Source: Berberis thunbergii
Taxonomy: Eukaryota > Streptophyta > Magnoliopsida > Ranunculales > Berberidaceae
Direction: 5' to 3'
Assembly: GCA_003290165.1 (NCBI GenBank)
Contig: QNQO01010774.1
Span: 34,470-98,469 of the forward strand
Length of the DNA stretch: 64,000 nucleotides
Positions within the stretch are counted from its first letter, which is position 1, and each line of letters opens with the position of its first letter. The notes under the pieces were generated by a model. It was not told where the DNA came from. It saw only the letters and a program-made list of their open reading frames with translations, and ran no database searches. Positions 1 through 11,366 of this stretch are shown here, one piece after another. The translations under genes and the position numbers were made by a program.

Positions 1-659
1 GTCCTAGGTTTGTTCGTTTCGCTGAATCGAGCATGTGAGTTGGTCGTATTTGTTCATGGCTTGTTGCGGCACTCTCGGTTGCCGATTTTGCACCCCCACA
101 GACCATATTTGAGGGTAGCGTTTGTTGGATCATTGTTCGACTTGCTTTAGGCTGTTCGGGTTGTTTGCACGATCGAACAGCAAGTCCTCACTCCATGTTG
201 ATCAGATGCCTTAGCATACTATTTTGCGTATCACATTCGTTTATCTTTGCTATCACTTGCAGTTTGCTCGCATCGGAGGGTTTGCAAGTTTTCATCGAAC
301 GTTGTACGGAGCAGAATTGCCTGAGCGAGTCTTTTACTTCAATTCGCTTTGTATTCAGATGCTTAGTCTTTTGTATCCGCCTCAAGGCGTTTATAATATG
401 TAGTATTTTGTATCTGCCTCAAGGTGTTTGCTATTACATCTTTCCAATAATCAATAGAGTTTTGTTTTTGTAATTCTTCCTTTATTTCTTAAATGATTGC
501 AAATCACATAAGCCTTTTAAGAACTAAAACTCAATATTGACTATGGAAAAGGGAAACAAACAACTTAAAGCAAACTAACTGTTGACGGAGATAAACTAAT
601 TCTGGCCTTGAAGTGAATTTAGGTTGTTCTTCACAGATCATTTTAATGGACTGTTGAGG
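1..659. other. unassigned sequence at window edge
   Basis: No recognisable domain on either strand. A short motif (TTTGTATCYGCCTCAAGG) occurs twice, near 370 and 407. It lies downstream, in element orientation, of the minus-strand gypsy protease, where reverse transcriptase would be expected, but no RT motif is visible. It may be element spacer or unrelated DNA. Confidence 0.3.
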
Positions 660-911
660 TGTTACATAGGTCACTGAAGAGTAAACCTTGCAGAGGGGCG
701 GATCTCCGCGCCGACGGAATGTCAGGGGGATGTGTTCCCGCTTGCCATTGCCTTTACGACTTGCTAGCTAGGCGGGAGAGCTCATTGCTCCAGTACCGCT
801 CGAAAATGGTGTATCTCCTGTCTTTGGGTCTTGCACTGGGTCAGGCTGCTCTGCATGATGTAGCTGAATCTGGGAGCACTCTATCTGTTTTAGTGTGGCG
901 TAGTGGCAGCC

Positions 912-1436
912 TTATGTCGTAGGTTGGTCCCCACGTATTGTTCCTTCCGAGTGGTTAGCAATATACTTAACACACTTGTGAAAGGTGGAGACCACTGCTT
1001 CCAACTGGTGGAGCCATGGTCTTTCCAGGATGAGATTGTAGAATGATGTTGCATCTACCACCATGAAGTTCAGAAATAGGACCTTCCTGAGCTGCGATTT
1101 ATCTGCTACCATATCTAATCTTATCTTTTCAATGAGGAAGCATTTATCCTAGTTGAATTTGACCAGCGGGTGTTCTAAAGATGTCAGGTTTTACTCCTTG
1201 AGGTCCATCCTACGGAATGCGTTGTAGAACAAAATGTTAAGTGAACTTCCTATGTTCACTAGAGCTCTCTTTACCTCCCACCTTACTATGGAGACTGAGA
1301 TGACTAAGGCGTCGTTATGTGGCGCTTGGACTCCTTCGAGGTCCTTGTCCATAAAGTTCAATTTAGGAATAGGGCTTTGGACCCTTGAGTGGCAGATGTG
1401 CCTATCCTCATTCGCAGATTGTGTCTGCATATCCAA
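912..1436 (-). pseudogene. gypsy retropepsin-like aspartic protease, broken
   Basis: Two minus-strand stretches give the two halves of a retroviral-type protease of plant Ty3/gypsy elements. The upstream half (1436-1191) has the typical lead-in with PHNDALVIS and the active-site region reads VNIGSS, where VDxGSS is usual; the catalytic Asp is thus Asn. The downstream half (1112-912) has FMVVDATSFYNLILERPWLH, the common C-terminal strand of this family. The halves are in different frames. The domain would mature Gag-Pol, but this copy should be inactive because of the lost Asp and broken frame. Confidence 0.8.
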
Positions 1437-1559
1437 CAGTGTCTGTTTGCGGGACCTATGTGACTAGTCTTCATTTGGTCCAACTCCATAAAGGACGTAT
1501 ATTATCCCTAGAGTCTCCTTTTCTATTACGTTAACTGACTCCCCCATTCCTTTGTCTGC

Positions 1560-2863
1560 TCTGCTGGCTTCTCAAACTGCAGGAACTCTTTCAGTTTGCC
1601 CTTGCGGATCCAGTACTTAACCTCGTACCTAAGACTCTTACAGTCATTGGTGTTGTGGCCACTTTATTTGTGGTACGCGTACTATTTTCCTTTTTCCCAC
1701 TTGGCAGGGTCTCCGCGTGTCTTTGGGGGACACTTCAGTTCCTCCCAGTTTTTCATTAATTTGAGTACGCCTGATAGGTTAGCGTTTAGGGGAGTCACTG
1801 CTCTGGATCCAACATAGTTGGACAATTTCTCTAGCCCGAATCGACCAGGGTCTAGCCTATTGTCATCGCGTTTCCTCTTGCTTCGTTCCTCACTCGGGGG
1901 TCTTTTTCCCTCCTTCTTGTCTCTAGGCGCAGAGGGCCTCCAGTCCCCTACGATTTCTTTCTTTAAGGTCCTCGACTCTTCCAGAGTGATGTGTCTCTAG
2001 ACTCTCTTGAGGAGCTCCGCCGTCTCCAGAAAGGGCTCCAGGGTTAGATCTTCCCAGAGTTTTCCCTCTTTGAGGCATGCAGTGAAGGCTGTCATGGTTG
2101 TATCATCACTGCACCCGCCTATGAGGGTCAACTCATTGTTAAAACGGGTGACGTACTCTCAAAGTGTCTCGCCAAACTTCTGCCTCAGGGAGAGTATGTA
2201 GTGCACGCCTTTTCGAAAGCGTTGGATTCCAATGAAACAGGTCAGGAATTCCTTCGCCGGAAGGTTGTGGAACCACGTCAATGCGGAGCTTTTCAGATTA
2301 GTGGGAAAGGTTCTGCACATTACAGATTCGGATCCCTCTTTAAGGGCCATTATTTGATGGTAATAGCGTAGGTGGTCGAAGGGATCGGTGGTTCCGTCGT
2401 AGGAGTCGAGCTTTGGAGGAGTGAATTTCCTCAGTAGGGCCTCATTCATGATTCAGTCCACAAATGGCGGGATCGAGAGGCAATATAGTACGTCCAGGTT
2501 GTGCGCCCCTTTGCGGAGGGGGTTCCCAGGGCCGAGCCTCTTTGCCATGGCGTTGAACTCAATGTTAGCCGAGTAGCCTCCTTTAGTCCAATAGGATCTG
2601 GCGGGTGCTTCGCTTTCCTACGCTTGCTACCTATCATCTGTCGGAGGTGGAGGTCTGTGATGCTCCTGGTTTCCATTGGCGGGTGGTGGATTATGTCGCG
2701 TAAGAGCCTCCACTGCTTTGGCAGTCCGTTGCATTTGGGATGCCAGTGTATCGATTCTGAAATCTTTCACCGCTGCTGTTTGTTCGGGAGCGTGAGTTGG
2801 CTGCACGAGCAAGATAGGAGCTGCTGGAAGAGGTGGTATAAGAACAGCCGCAACATTCGACAT
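1560..2863 (-). pseudogene. gypsy gag, decayed
   Basis: The minus strand encodes a proline-rich N-terminus (2863-2627), then a retrotransposon gag core (2449-2159) with KLDSYDGTTDPFDHL and SALTWFHNLP, motifs of plant gypsy Gag capsid. Further downstream (about 1690-1566) is the C-terminal SGHNTNDC motif followed by a conserved L-R-Y-E-V-K helix and GKLKEF. Gag forms the virus-like particle that packages element RNA. Pieces lie in several frames with stops between, so no intact protein is made. Order gag then protease is normal for the lineage. Confidence 0.8.
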
Positions 2864-2957
2864 GTCCTCTATTTCTTCGTTGTTTCGTGACCTGGGGTCA
2901 CCATTTTTCTATGTTTTGAAAGGAGACGTCACTTAGTGTAAAGTTACAAGCTATGTA

Positions 2958-2978
2958 TTCCCCACGGACGACGCCAAA
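2958..2978 (-). other. primer-binding-site-like sequence of gypsy element
   Basis: On the minus strand TTTGGCGTCGTCCGTGGGGA follows the LTR end directly. Plant gypsy elements often have a TGGCGCCGT-type PBS here, complementary to a host tRNA 3' end. The primer tRNA cannot be named securely from this degenerate site. Confidence 0.6.
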
Positions 2979-2979
2979 C

Positions 2980-3663
2980 TAATGCAGTCATTTTTCACTC
3001 CCTGCTCCGATCTGGTTCCTGTTGACTGTTGACCTACACAAGTAGCACACGTGAGCCATGGACCACCGTTGTGGTGGCCGATGGCACTCCGATGCTAAAG
3101 TCAGACATGGCTTTGAGGAAAGTGTAATGCTATAATAGGAAATTTGTAGGGTACTTTAGCTTACCAACGTCATGGCTTATTTATAGTGTAAGGAGTCCTG
3201 GTTTAACCAATCCATCATAGGTGTATATTAGGGAGGAGATTTTCGTGAAGATCCCTATCTAATTAGGAGTCGTGCTATAGAAGGGATGTTCCATGTTAGC
3301 TCTACGCTTTTAGATACGCGATAGATAGTTCCAATCCAAGAGCATTCCGTAGAAGGAAGTTTCCCTAGGTTGGAGATACTATGGTATTTGCTTCCTAGTT
3401 GGGAGCAAAAAACATTTGTAGTTTCCAGTCCGAAATAGATCCTCTAGATACTTGCCTAAGAAGGGCTTATGGGTATTGAGGACAACTGTGAGACGTGTGG
3501 GGCTAGCGTGCTGTGAGAGTTAGAGTCCGCCTGGCGGACTGAATTGAGCGAGCTTAGACCCTCTTGGGCCGATTCAGTGTTGGGTTGTTGCTGGGGTCCA
3601 TGTTTCCTTGAGATTATCAAGACATGTATACGTCTCAAGGGTGTGACCGTTTTTATGTCATCA
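2980..3663 (-). repeat. 5' LTR of the minus-strand gypsy element
   Basis: The LTR starts on the minus strand with TGATGACAT and ends ...GCATTA, where TCA would be the expected terminal form, next to the primer-binding site. A TATA-type box (CTATAAATAAG on the minus strand, 3177-3186) marks its promoter. The start closely resembles the TGATGATACATC start of gypsy elements A and B in this window. The paired LTR is not in the window. Confidence 0.65.
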
Positions 3664-5132
3664 ATGATTATTCAGATTCTAACGGTTCTTCTCGCAGGGT
3701 TCTAGTGATTATTCACCACAAAACGAAAGAAATCAAACCAAAAATCAATACATGAAAATAACCTCAAGGAAAGAGAAAAAATAGTTCGACATAGAAATGA
3801 TATAAAATGTTTGAATTATGGTGGTATAGAACATATATGGGTGTAGAAAATATATGCATGGTTACTCATGAGGATGAATCTGACACATCTACGTCTAATC
3901 ATAGTTTTTCAGTTACCGATAGTTTTTTTGTAGGACTTTTATTGTTCACAAATGCAAAACATCTCAAGACAATGATTATGAATCAAATTGTTGAGACAAT
4001 AATGCAAATAAGTGCGAGTATTGACACAATCTCCTTAAAAATATTTCTTGAAATTAGTTTGAATTCTTGTAGTAGTGACAAAGGAAAATCGACAACTTGA
4101 ATCCATAACTGAAGACCTTAAGGTAAGTGTTTCTAACTCAAGTCATATTGAAAAAGTGCTCATGGTAAGTCAAGCTTCCATAGTTGACTTAAATGAATAG
4201 TATGAAAAAAGGAAAAACGAGTTCTTGAGCAAAATCAGGTTTCTTGAAGTTGAGTCGACCACTCTCATGGAAAAGAATGAAGCTCTAGAATCTAAATTAG
4301 AGAGCGTCTCAACCGAACTTGAGAAAAATTCTCTCAAGTTGCAAGCTTTCCAAGCTGGCTCTAAAAAGATCGATAAGTTGTTGAGCTTGACTCAAACCAG
4401 CATAAGAGGACTTGGTTACAATTAAGATGATCTTCCTTAAATAACCAAGTTCGTGAAAACTTTAATTGATATTCCTTCAAGCTCAAAATATGTAAAACCT
4501 CAAAGATTACATCACGTACATTAGTTCAATCAAAGAATACCAGGAAATCTTCTAAACCTTTTTTTTTGTTATTATTGCAATTGTTATGTCACAATGATTT
4601 GAAATGCTTTTTTATCATAAATGTGACTAGCAACTATTCTGATATCTCAAGAAAAACAAGTCATTCTTGGAACAATAACTGAAGGAACGGTCATAGATGA
4701 TTTAAAAGTGCACATTCTTCAAGGAAAGTGAATCATAAAAGAATCTACAAGGGAAGATGTCAAGGAGTAAGGAACTCTTATGGATTGCAACATAATCCTC
4801 AATTTCAATAGAAAAATCACAGGAACTTATGGAAACCATCTTTTGTGAATATTGTGATCGGTATGGTTATTATGATGCTAATTGTTTTTATCAAAAGAAT
4901 GATCATCCACATAAATATTCCTATGGTTATGCATTTCCAAAGTGGAAACGAATCTACACACGAGATACCAAGAAAATTTTTGGTGCCTTGCCTCCAAGAC
5001 GAGTCAATCCTAATTATAATGCAAATTATTGGATATTGCAGTGACCAAAAGACTCAAACTCATGAAGATGGCATAAAGAATCTTCATCAAACTCAAAGAA
5101 GGAAGTACCCAAGGTCATGCAAGTTTGGATAA
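3664..5132 (+). pseudogene. Ty1/copia gag remnant, copy A
   Basis: A decayed copia-type gag. A coiled-coil stretch at 4225-4425 ends in the family signature SIRGLGYN, typical of the segment before the zinc knuckle in plant copia Gag. A second piece at 4829-5044 has a degenerate knuckle, CEYCDRYGYYDANC, with Tyr where the CCHC His belongs. The region is paralogous to 22940-24044 and belongs to the same duplicated block. No protease, integrase or RT follows. Many stops separate the pieces, so it is non-functional. Confidence 0.7.
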
Positions 5133-6040
5133 GGAAAAACATGCTTCAGAACCTAAGGGTGAAGGTAACTTGTACCTAATTTGTTTTTTCTCATTTGCAC
5201 TTCAATGACCATATCATTATTCTGAGGTAAATCATGCTTGAATTATGAAGTTATGCCTTGCTCTTTCCTTTTGTCTTGTGTTTTTGGATTCTAGTCTTTT
5301 TGTTTGGCTAGCAGCATTCAGTGAAACTACACTAGCTTGATTCATCAAATTGGGTATGTAGATAGCCTTGTGCTTTAATGATCATATCTTTTTGGTTCAG
5401 CATGTTTAACACGACTAGAATGTTACAATGTTTATCATTTTTTACTCTCATGCTACTTTATGTGTTTTTATGCATGCTTTAATTGGAATATTATATTGAT
5501 TGCTAGAACTTACATTTTTTTATGGCCTACAAACTTATTGACAAATATATTTAGACCACCTAAAAGTTTTGAATTGAATTTGCAATTGAAGTGCATTTAA
5601 GGCCAAATATCAAGTTCACCATTGAATTTTCAAAATGCTTCATTTCATGTATCTTTGTGAAATATCTAATCACCATGCTTAGAATGTGTTTAACTTCAAC
5701 ATTTATGCATTTTTTGGCATTTTTCTAAGCATGCCTATGTGGTTTCAATCTTGTTTGAATGCCTAAATTGTTATTCAATTGAATTCATGTTTTAATATGT
5801 GTAATGTTATGCTTCAAAACATTGTTATATCTATTTGAGCATGCATACATATCAAACATAGGTTTTAAGCTCAAAGAGGTTAAACTTTCCCCAGCAGAAG
5901 AACAACTTAAAACGTAAATATTATAAAATAAGATTTAATTTATAAGAAATCAATTTTTACTTTAATATTTGAAATTGATTATTTAGAAGATTTTCTAAAG
6001 ATATTGACCATTTATTAATACCTAAATAAGGAAATAAAAC
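5133..6040. other. AT-rich spacer
   Basis: AT-rich sequence with repeated CATGCTT and TGCATGC-like words but no domain, LTR end or RNA gene that I recognise. It lies between the copia remnant and the small peptide gene. Confidence 0.4.
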
Positions 6041-6050
6041 ACCAAATGAG

Positions 6051-6061
6051 TATATATAAAT
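6051..6061 (+). promoter_or_regulatory. TATA box of the small secreted peptide gene
   Basis: TATATATAAAT lies about 60 bp upstream of the ATG at 6112, a normal spacing for a plant promoter with a short leader. It supports the downstream two-exon gene model. Confidence 0.5.
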
Positions 6062-6111
6062 ATGTGTGTTCGAATATTTTCTTATCATTTAAACAGTGTC
6101 AAAGATCAGAT

Positions 6112-7495
6112 ATGGCTAAACTCATGCTAAGTTCAAGTTTAATCCTTGTCCTCATTGCGTTTGCATTAGGTTAAGTTCGTATATATTTCCTTTCTCATTC
6201 CATGAAGGTTTTTCTTTTCATACAATAGTATTGATTTATGTTGAAAGTTGTGTTTGATTAAAAAAAAACTGAAAACAATTTAAGTAGAGAAAAAAGGTTA
6301 AGGAATAAATAACATTTATTTGATTTTTTCATATTTTATGGTGAAAATATTTTTAGCCTCCTTTCCCTCCCTCCCTCCCCCTCAAACCCTCTCTCTCTTT
6401 CTCTTCTATTTTTATTACTATTTTCTTTCAACAAAACACTTCATTATTGTTTTCTATCCAAATTGTTAATAAATTATTTTCTTTCAACAAAAAATTATGT
6501 TATTGTCTACGACTGTAGGACATCCCAAAGCAAGTTAGTCATCCCTAAATGCTTCATTTAATGGAAGAAGAACCATCAAGACTAAATCTATCACGTATAC
6601 ATGTTTGGTCAAGATTTGTTAGAAATATATATGATAAAAACTATGTAACCTTTTGTGATGAATACGTCTGTGTACGAAAAAGTAATTATAAATTGTTTCG
6701 TTATCCCTTTATGCCTAAGTGAATATTTAAACAATTTTGTTTCCCCCATTTAATAATATACTTTAGTTGATACATGAAAAAAATTTAGCGGAGAACTATA
6801 TTCACTTATTTATGTTTATTTTAAATGACATTAAAAATATATCTCATGCCTAAAGTAATACCTTTTGTTTTTATTTACTAGAAAATTACTAAAAACATAG
6901 AAATGACCAAAATGATAAAATTAGTCATGATATTTAAACAAATTGGATTAGTTTCATAATTGAACATTTTCTAATGAATTTGATTGTGCATTGCATATGA
7001 ATAATATGTGCGTTATTGATATGACTCCTTATGGGGGATTTCATATATGATACAATTTTTGTATATTACTTACCATCTTTGCTCAGTTAGAAATATTTTC
7101 TAGCGAGACATAATGATTTTGAGATAACTTGTGCACAATCTTACTTTTTACTCTGACTCTATTTTTGTACTAAAACACTTGTAATGATGATGTGGCAATA
7201 TTTGTGTCATCATCACAATAGAATTGGGTATCACAATGTTTAATTGTGTGGTACAAATGTTACTATGTCATTGAGTACAAGTTTACGAGTACAAAACATC
7301 GAGTAAAAAAATAGATTTTTTGATCTTATAGTGATGCATGTTAAGAATAATAGTTTATATTTTGCAGTTCAAGAAATGGCGACCAAGGTGGATGCAGGCG
7401 ATGGTTGCATTCCTTCACTAGGAATTTGTCGTGATCTCGATGATTGTGTTACTGTCGTACACAATGTTGATCTCTCACATGTAGCTTTCGAATGA
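6112..7495 (+). CDS. small secreted Cys-containing peptide, defensin-like architecture
   Basis: Two exons are proposed: 6112-6169 and 7368-7495, joined by GT-AG across a 1.2-kb intron with phase 1. The product is 61 residues. Residues 1-20 form a signal peptide (MAKLMLSSS then LILVLIAFAL), followed by an acidic and basic spacer and three cysteines in DGC, GIC and DDC, ending HVAFE and a stop. A phase-1 intron inside the signal-peptide region is the usual gene structure of plant LCR/DEFL secreted peptides, and a TATA box (6051) and AATAAA (7660) frame the model. Only three Cys are present, where defensin-like peptides have six to eight, so the C-terminal part may be degenerate or the family different. 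It is not assigned to a named family. Confidence 0.5.
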
Positions 7496-8027
7496 ATATA
7501 TAATAATAAAAAATCATTTTCATTAAAAGTTACCTTAATGTTTTTAATCTATTTACAACATTTTTGAATCGTGTATTTAGAGGCCCTATGCGTACAATAA
7601 ATTTTGTTACAATGTTCATAGGTGAGGATTTGTAACATGTATCCATAACCTTGAACAAAAATAAAGTATTTCACTTTCAAGCTCTAGCATAGATCTCAGT
7701 CGCAGACAATTTTTATTTGCTTCCTAAATATGAAATCAGAATAATTATAAATTTGAACAGTCTCAATAAAAAATCCATTGAAGGACTACATGATCATGGC
7801 GTTCTTAGTTTACAAAGGTATACTTCAGGGCAAAAAAGAGAGCTTACAATTTACTTGATTCCAAAAATTACGTTGAACTACGAGAGGATCTACACAAACT
7901 CATGTAAAGTGAGAATTACACATGAAAATTACATTAAAACACTAGAATTCAAGCTATTGTGAGGTCTAACCAGATTAAAAAAAAAAGGTAATGCAGTTCT
8001 CACGAAATTAACAGTTAAAAACAAATT
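7496..8027. other. 3' flank of peptide gene and unassigned DNA
   Basis: Contains a candidate poly(A) signal AATAAA at 7660. A run of about 80 open codons at 7717-7962 has low complexity and no family resemblance, so I do not call it a gene. Confidence 0.35.
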
Positions 8028-8790
8028 TTTCATACAAATAAACCAAAATTCTTATAAAAATCACGCGTCGTTAAAAATCTCAATAGAAAATTCGAAAAAT
8101 CAACTTTGAAAAGAAAGACAAGACACACTTTGAACTTTTGCATGATCTTCATGCGGTGAAAACCCCAACATATCATCAAAGACGTTATTTGTAGCTAGCT
8201 TTGTTGCTCTATACAAACCACACTTCACATCATTGTTTGCACACAAAAATCAAAACCCTAGAAAACAAGAATAGTTGTAGTGAGATCAAAAAATCACAAA
8301 ACTAAGAGTGAGCGAGATAGTGAGATGTGATTGTATTCAAACTCCATCATTGTTCCATTGATCAGTAAAGAGTAAGTTGTGATCAATGGTTATCAAGTGA
8401 AAGTTGAATTGACATCGAAGATCTTGTAGGCCATCATTTTGTTTGTCTAACACAATCATCATTGATTAAGTTGGGTGAGACATTAGGTTGAACAAACAAT
8501 AAATATTTTTAGGAAAGAATGCCATTTTAAAGAATAATCACTGTTCTTGCTGATTTGGCGGCAAACCTAGTGTTGGTCTTATTTTTGTGGTATTCTCTAA
8601 ACCTTTAAATAGGGAAAATCTACTTTAATATTCAAAATCTACATTCATTTTGACATTTGCTGATGTGACATGTTTTTATTAAATTACTTTTTGAAAAGTC
8701 AAAAAATGTGAACCAACGAGAACATGTTACACCACTGATGTCAATATCAATGCATGTAGATTTCAAATGTTAGAGGAGGACCCTTTAAAT
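8028..8790. repeat. duplicated segment, copy A
   Basis: Closely matches 24045-24790 over about 750 bp, from CATACAAAYAAACCAAAATTC to the GTTAGAGGA...CTTTAAATGG words. Both copies lie between copia gag remnants and the RRM gene or its pseudogene, so they are part of one colinear block duplication. No coding domain is seen; the sequence could be an old LTR. Confidence 0.75.
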
Positions 8791-8800
8791 GGTGTTTATT

Positions 8801-9560
8801 ATGGGGGCAAAGTCTAAGTAACCCAAAACAAGCCCCACAAAATCACTTCTTCATCCTCTATTTCCCTCCTTTCAAATGGTCATTCAAACAACCAATTTTC
8901 ACAAGTTTGCAATGCAATTACATGTTTCCCACATTAATCCATGATTATGAAATACCCGTTTAACAATTCATGTTTTTTAAGAACAGGGTGGAAATGGGTT
9001 TTCTGTTTTTGCAGGGAAAAAGAAGAAGAAAGGTGGTAGTGGTGGTGAGAGTCTCATGGAGTGGAGGGTTTTGATGAAAATGAAGAGGACGATTGTCACG
9101 ACCCAATCCACATGAAACAATATTGTCCGCTCTGGACCCAACCTAATTATCCGCACAGCTTTAAAATGCGTTGTGTCAGGTAGATCTAAACTCGTACATA
9201 TATAGCACATCTTTATCCCTCACCCAGGCGATGTGGGATTATAACACCGAGGTAGCCTACCAGCCTCTGAGCCCGCCCACACTTGGAAGCCTACCAGCCT
9301 TCTGAGCCCGCCCACACATGGAGCTACCGGCCTCAGCAAATAGTTCGGTTTCATGTGGATCGGGTCGTGACAGCGATGATGAGGCAGAGGGGTTTTATTT
9401 TCCATTTGGGGGTATGAAGAAGTTGTTTGAGAAGAATCCCTTTAGGTTTAGAGTAGGAAAGGAGTATGATACTGCAGTTGAAGAGAAGTTGCTTGAAAAA
9501 ATTCAGCAGAGTAGAAAGGCTCAACTTGCCAACATTAATAGGCTTAGCACCGAAGCAGCG
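8801..9560 (+). pseudogene. truncated duplicate of the plastid RRM gene, 5' half
   Basis: Homologous to 26793-27460. The copy starts in the shared 5' sequence ATGGGGGCAAAGTCTAA, then jumps straight to AAACAAGCCCC of exon 1, losing the start codon and most of the transit peptide. The deletion endpoints carry a short AACCC-like repeat. Intron 1 and the start of exon 2 follow, including the KKKKGG-coding run and the acidic stretch. A 279-bp TIR element (9094-9372) splits it there. After the insertion come FPFGGMKKLFEKNPF and KAQLANIN, and homology stops near 9545. The RRM exons are absent, so it cannot make the RNA-binding protein. Confidence 0.85.
9094..9372. mobile_element. non-autonomous TIR element (279 bp) in the RRM pseudogene
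   Basis: Terminal inverted repeats begin TGTCACGACCC and are near-perfect for about 25 bp (TGTCACGACCCAATCCACAT against the right end). Comparison with the intact paralogue shows exactly what was interrupted. Flanks read ACGAT on the left and GCGAT on the right, consistent with a short diverged target duplication. A 32-bp unit (CCTACCAGCC.TCTGAGCCCG) occurs twice inside. No coding capacity. Superfamily uncertain; Mutator-like is possible. Confidence 0.75.
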
Positions 9561-9645
9561 GAATCAAGAGTCAGCTCATTCATTTGAGTAGGCAAATTGT
9601 ATTGTACTTTCTTAGCATAACATAATAAGTAGGACTCATAAGTGG

Positions 9646-9785
9646 GAACCAGTTCTTCAACTCCCAAATTCTTCCAAATCATTTGAGGTGAACACGAATG
9701 CTTTTGACTTTGCTATTGGGGGAGTTCTCATGCAGGAAGGACACCCCATTGCTTATGAAAATAGGAAGTTGAATGACACAGAGAG
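9646..9785 (+). pseudogene. gypsy RT/RNase H junction fragment
   Basis: About 46 codons with FEVNTNAFDFAIGGVLMQEG and HPIAYENRKLND, the start of the RNase H region of Ty3/gypsy Pol. In this family the usual form is TDASDFAIGG, so the first acidic residue region is altered. The fragment begins and ends abruptly next to the truncated RRM pseudogene and has no LTR. Confidence 0.8.
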
Positions 9786-9935
9786 CAAAAGTGGCTAAAT
9801 TTGATTTCCTTCAATAGCCACCGATGGAAATTTCACGTGGAGTCTTCAAATCTTCAATCAAACACACGCACTAGGTGCTCCTCGAAAAAGAAAACTACTC
9901 ACAAAGACGGATTGTGATTCTGAGTTGTGAGGGAT
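9786..9935. repeat. 150-bp repeat shared with intron 2 of the RRM gene
   Basis: Matches 28594-28745 almost throughout, including AAAAGTGGCTAAATTTG, CAATAGCCAC.GATGG and the CACTAGGTGCTC word. The two copies sit downstream of the RRM pseudogene and inside intron 2 of the RRM gene. Nature unknown; probably part of an uncharacterised transposon. Confidence 0.65.
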
Positions 9936-10056
9936 ATTAAAATATTTGTAAAATTAAAATTGTATACCCACATAAATTAAAGTTTCAGATTAGTATTAGA
10001 AATATCCGCCTAAATTTCACTACTAAAATGTAATAATATTAGGAACTATATACATA

Positions 10057-11366
10057 TAGAGGGTGTTGTTTTTTTGTTCAGAAGTCGTAATAAGAAGTAG
10101 ACTACTTTAAAAATAGTGTTTATTTTTACTTCTAATAAAAAAGTTGAAGTTCTTATTGGAGTAAGCACCATGTGAGTGTTGATCACTTAGGTGGTGTTTA
10201 CTTTTTTTAAAGTGGTTAGAGCTAACTTTTAACTGGAGTTAGAAGTTCTAAACGAGCTTATGAATGAATTGTTTGTTTTGCTTCTGAATGAGCTGCTGAT
10301 TAGAAGCTGTAAAATTAAATGGTGTTTGTTTTAGGTGTTGACTTAAATATTTTTTACATTTTCGCCCCACCACCACAAACCACCAACATTAACCACACTC
10401 TCTGTTGTTTTCACCCTTCCAAATATCATTGAGATCATTTTCCACCACTATCAGAAACCACCCTATATCCCTCTCCATTTTTCATACAATCTTCAATAGA
10501 AAGGAAGAAAAAGAGGAATAGGGGGAATAAGATGAGGAGTTGGAGGGGAGGTTAGGGAAGGTGGTGACGACAGTGGTAGCATTGCTCGCATGATAAAAAC
10601 GAGGTGGAGAAAAGATGGGATGGTTGGTAGAGGAGAGGGGTAGTAGTAATCATTACAAATTTATTATGTAGTTATTATTGGAATGAATTTTCATTAAGCA
10701 CTCAGTGCTAAGTGAACATCACCCCCATAGTGCTTACTCCAATCAGAACTTCAACTTCTGATCAGAAGTAAAAACAAACACTCTTTTTAAAGTGGTCCAC
10801 TCCTTATTAAGACGATTGAGTCTATCAAAACGAAAAACAAACACCCTCTTAGTACTGAGTGTTTAATAAAAAAATCATTCCAATAATAACCTCACAATGA
10901 ATTTGCAATAATTAGTACTGCCCTTCCCTCTACCAATCATCTTGTATTTTCTCCACCTCCTTTTTATCATGCAAGCAATGTCACCATCGCTGCCACCATC
11001 TTCCTTGGCCTTCCCCTTCCTCCTATTCTTTATTTTTATTTTTCTTCCTCTCTATTGAAGATTGAATGAGAAATAGAGAAAGATATAGAGTGGTTTCTGG
11101 TAGTGGTGGAAAATGATCTCAATGATATTGGTAGGAGAGAAAATAAGTGGATAAGGGGGTTAATGTTGGTGGTTTGTGGTGGGCGGTGGGAGTTGTGAGG
11201 GTAGGTAAAAATGTAAAAAAATTCAAGTCAGCACTTAAAAACAAACATGATTTAATTTTGCAACTTCTAATCAATGGCTCATTCAGAAGCGCATTCATAG
11301 CTTCTAACTCCAGTTAGAAATTAGCTTCTAACCATTTAAAAAAAATTAAAAAAATAACACCATAGT
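10057..11366. mobile_element. cluster of two interleaved long inverted-repeat elements
   Basis: Two inverted pairs are visible. Pair 1 is 10057-10188 with 10725-10853, ending GAGGGTGTT.GTTTTT. Pair 2 is about 10190-10720 with about 10856-11366, ending GGTGKTRTTT. The arms share long stretches such as GATCATTTTCCACCACTA and AACTGGAGTTAGAAG. No ORF of note. They look like foldback MITEs, but the order arm1-arm2-arm1'-arm2' is interleaved rather than nested. A transcript through it could fold into a hairpin hundreds of bp long. Confidence 0.7.

Larger units (their letters stand above)
660..3663 (-). mobile_element. Ty3/gypsy LTR retrotransposon, 5' part, minus strand
   Basis: Reading right to left on the minus strand: an LTR (3663-2980), a primer-binding-site-like sequence, gag with a retrotransposon-gag domain and a His/Cys motif, then an aspartic protease. 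No reverse transcriptase or second LTR is visible before the window edge, so the element is truncated or continues outside. Its LTR end abuts the copia gag remnant at about 3664, so it appears to have inserted into the duplicated block. Domain order PR after gag and the protein style match plant Ty3/gypsy elements. Confidence 0.85.

Noticed and set aside
659..922. 87-codon + strand open frame
   Set aside because: Opposite to the gypsy element and without any family resemblance; likely chance.
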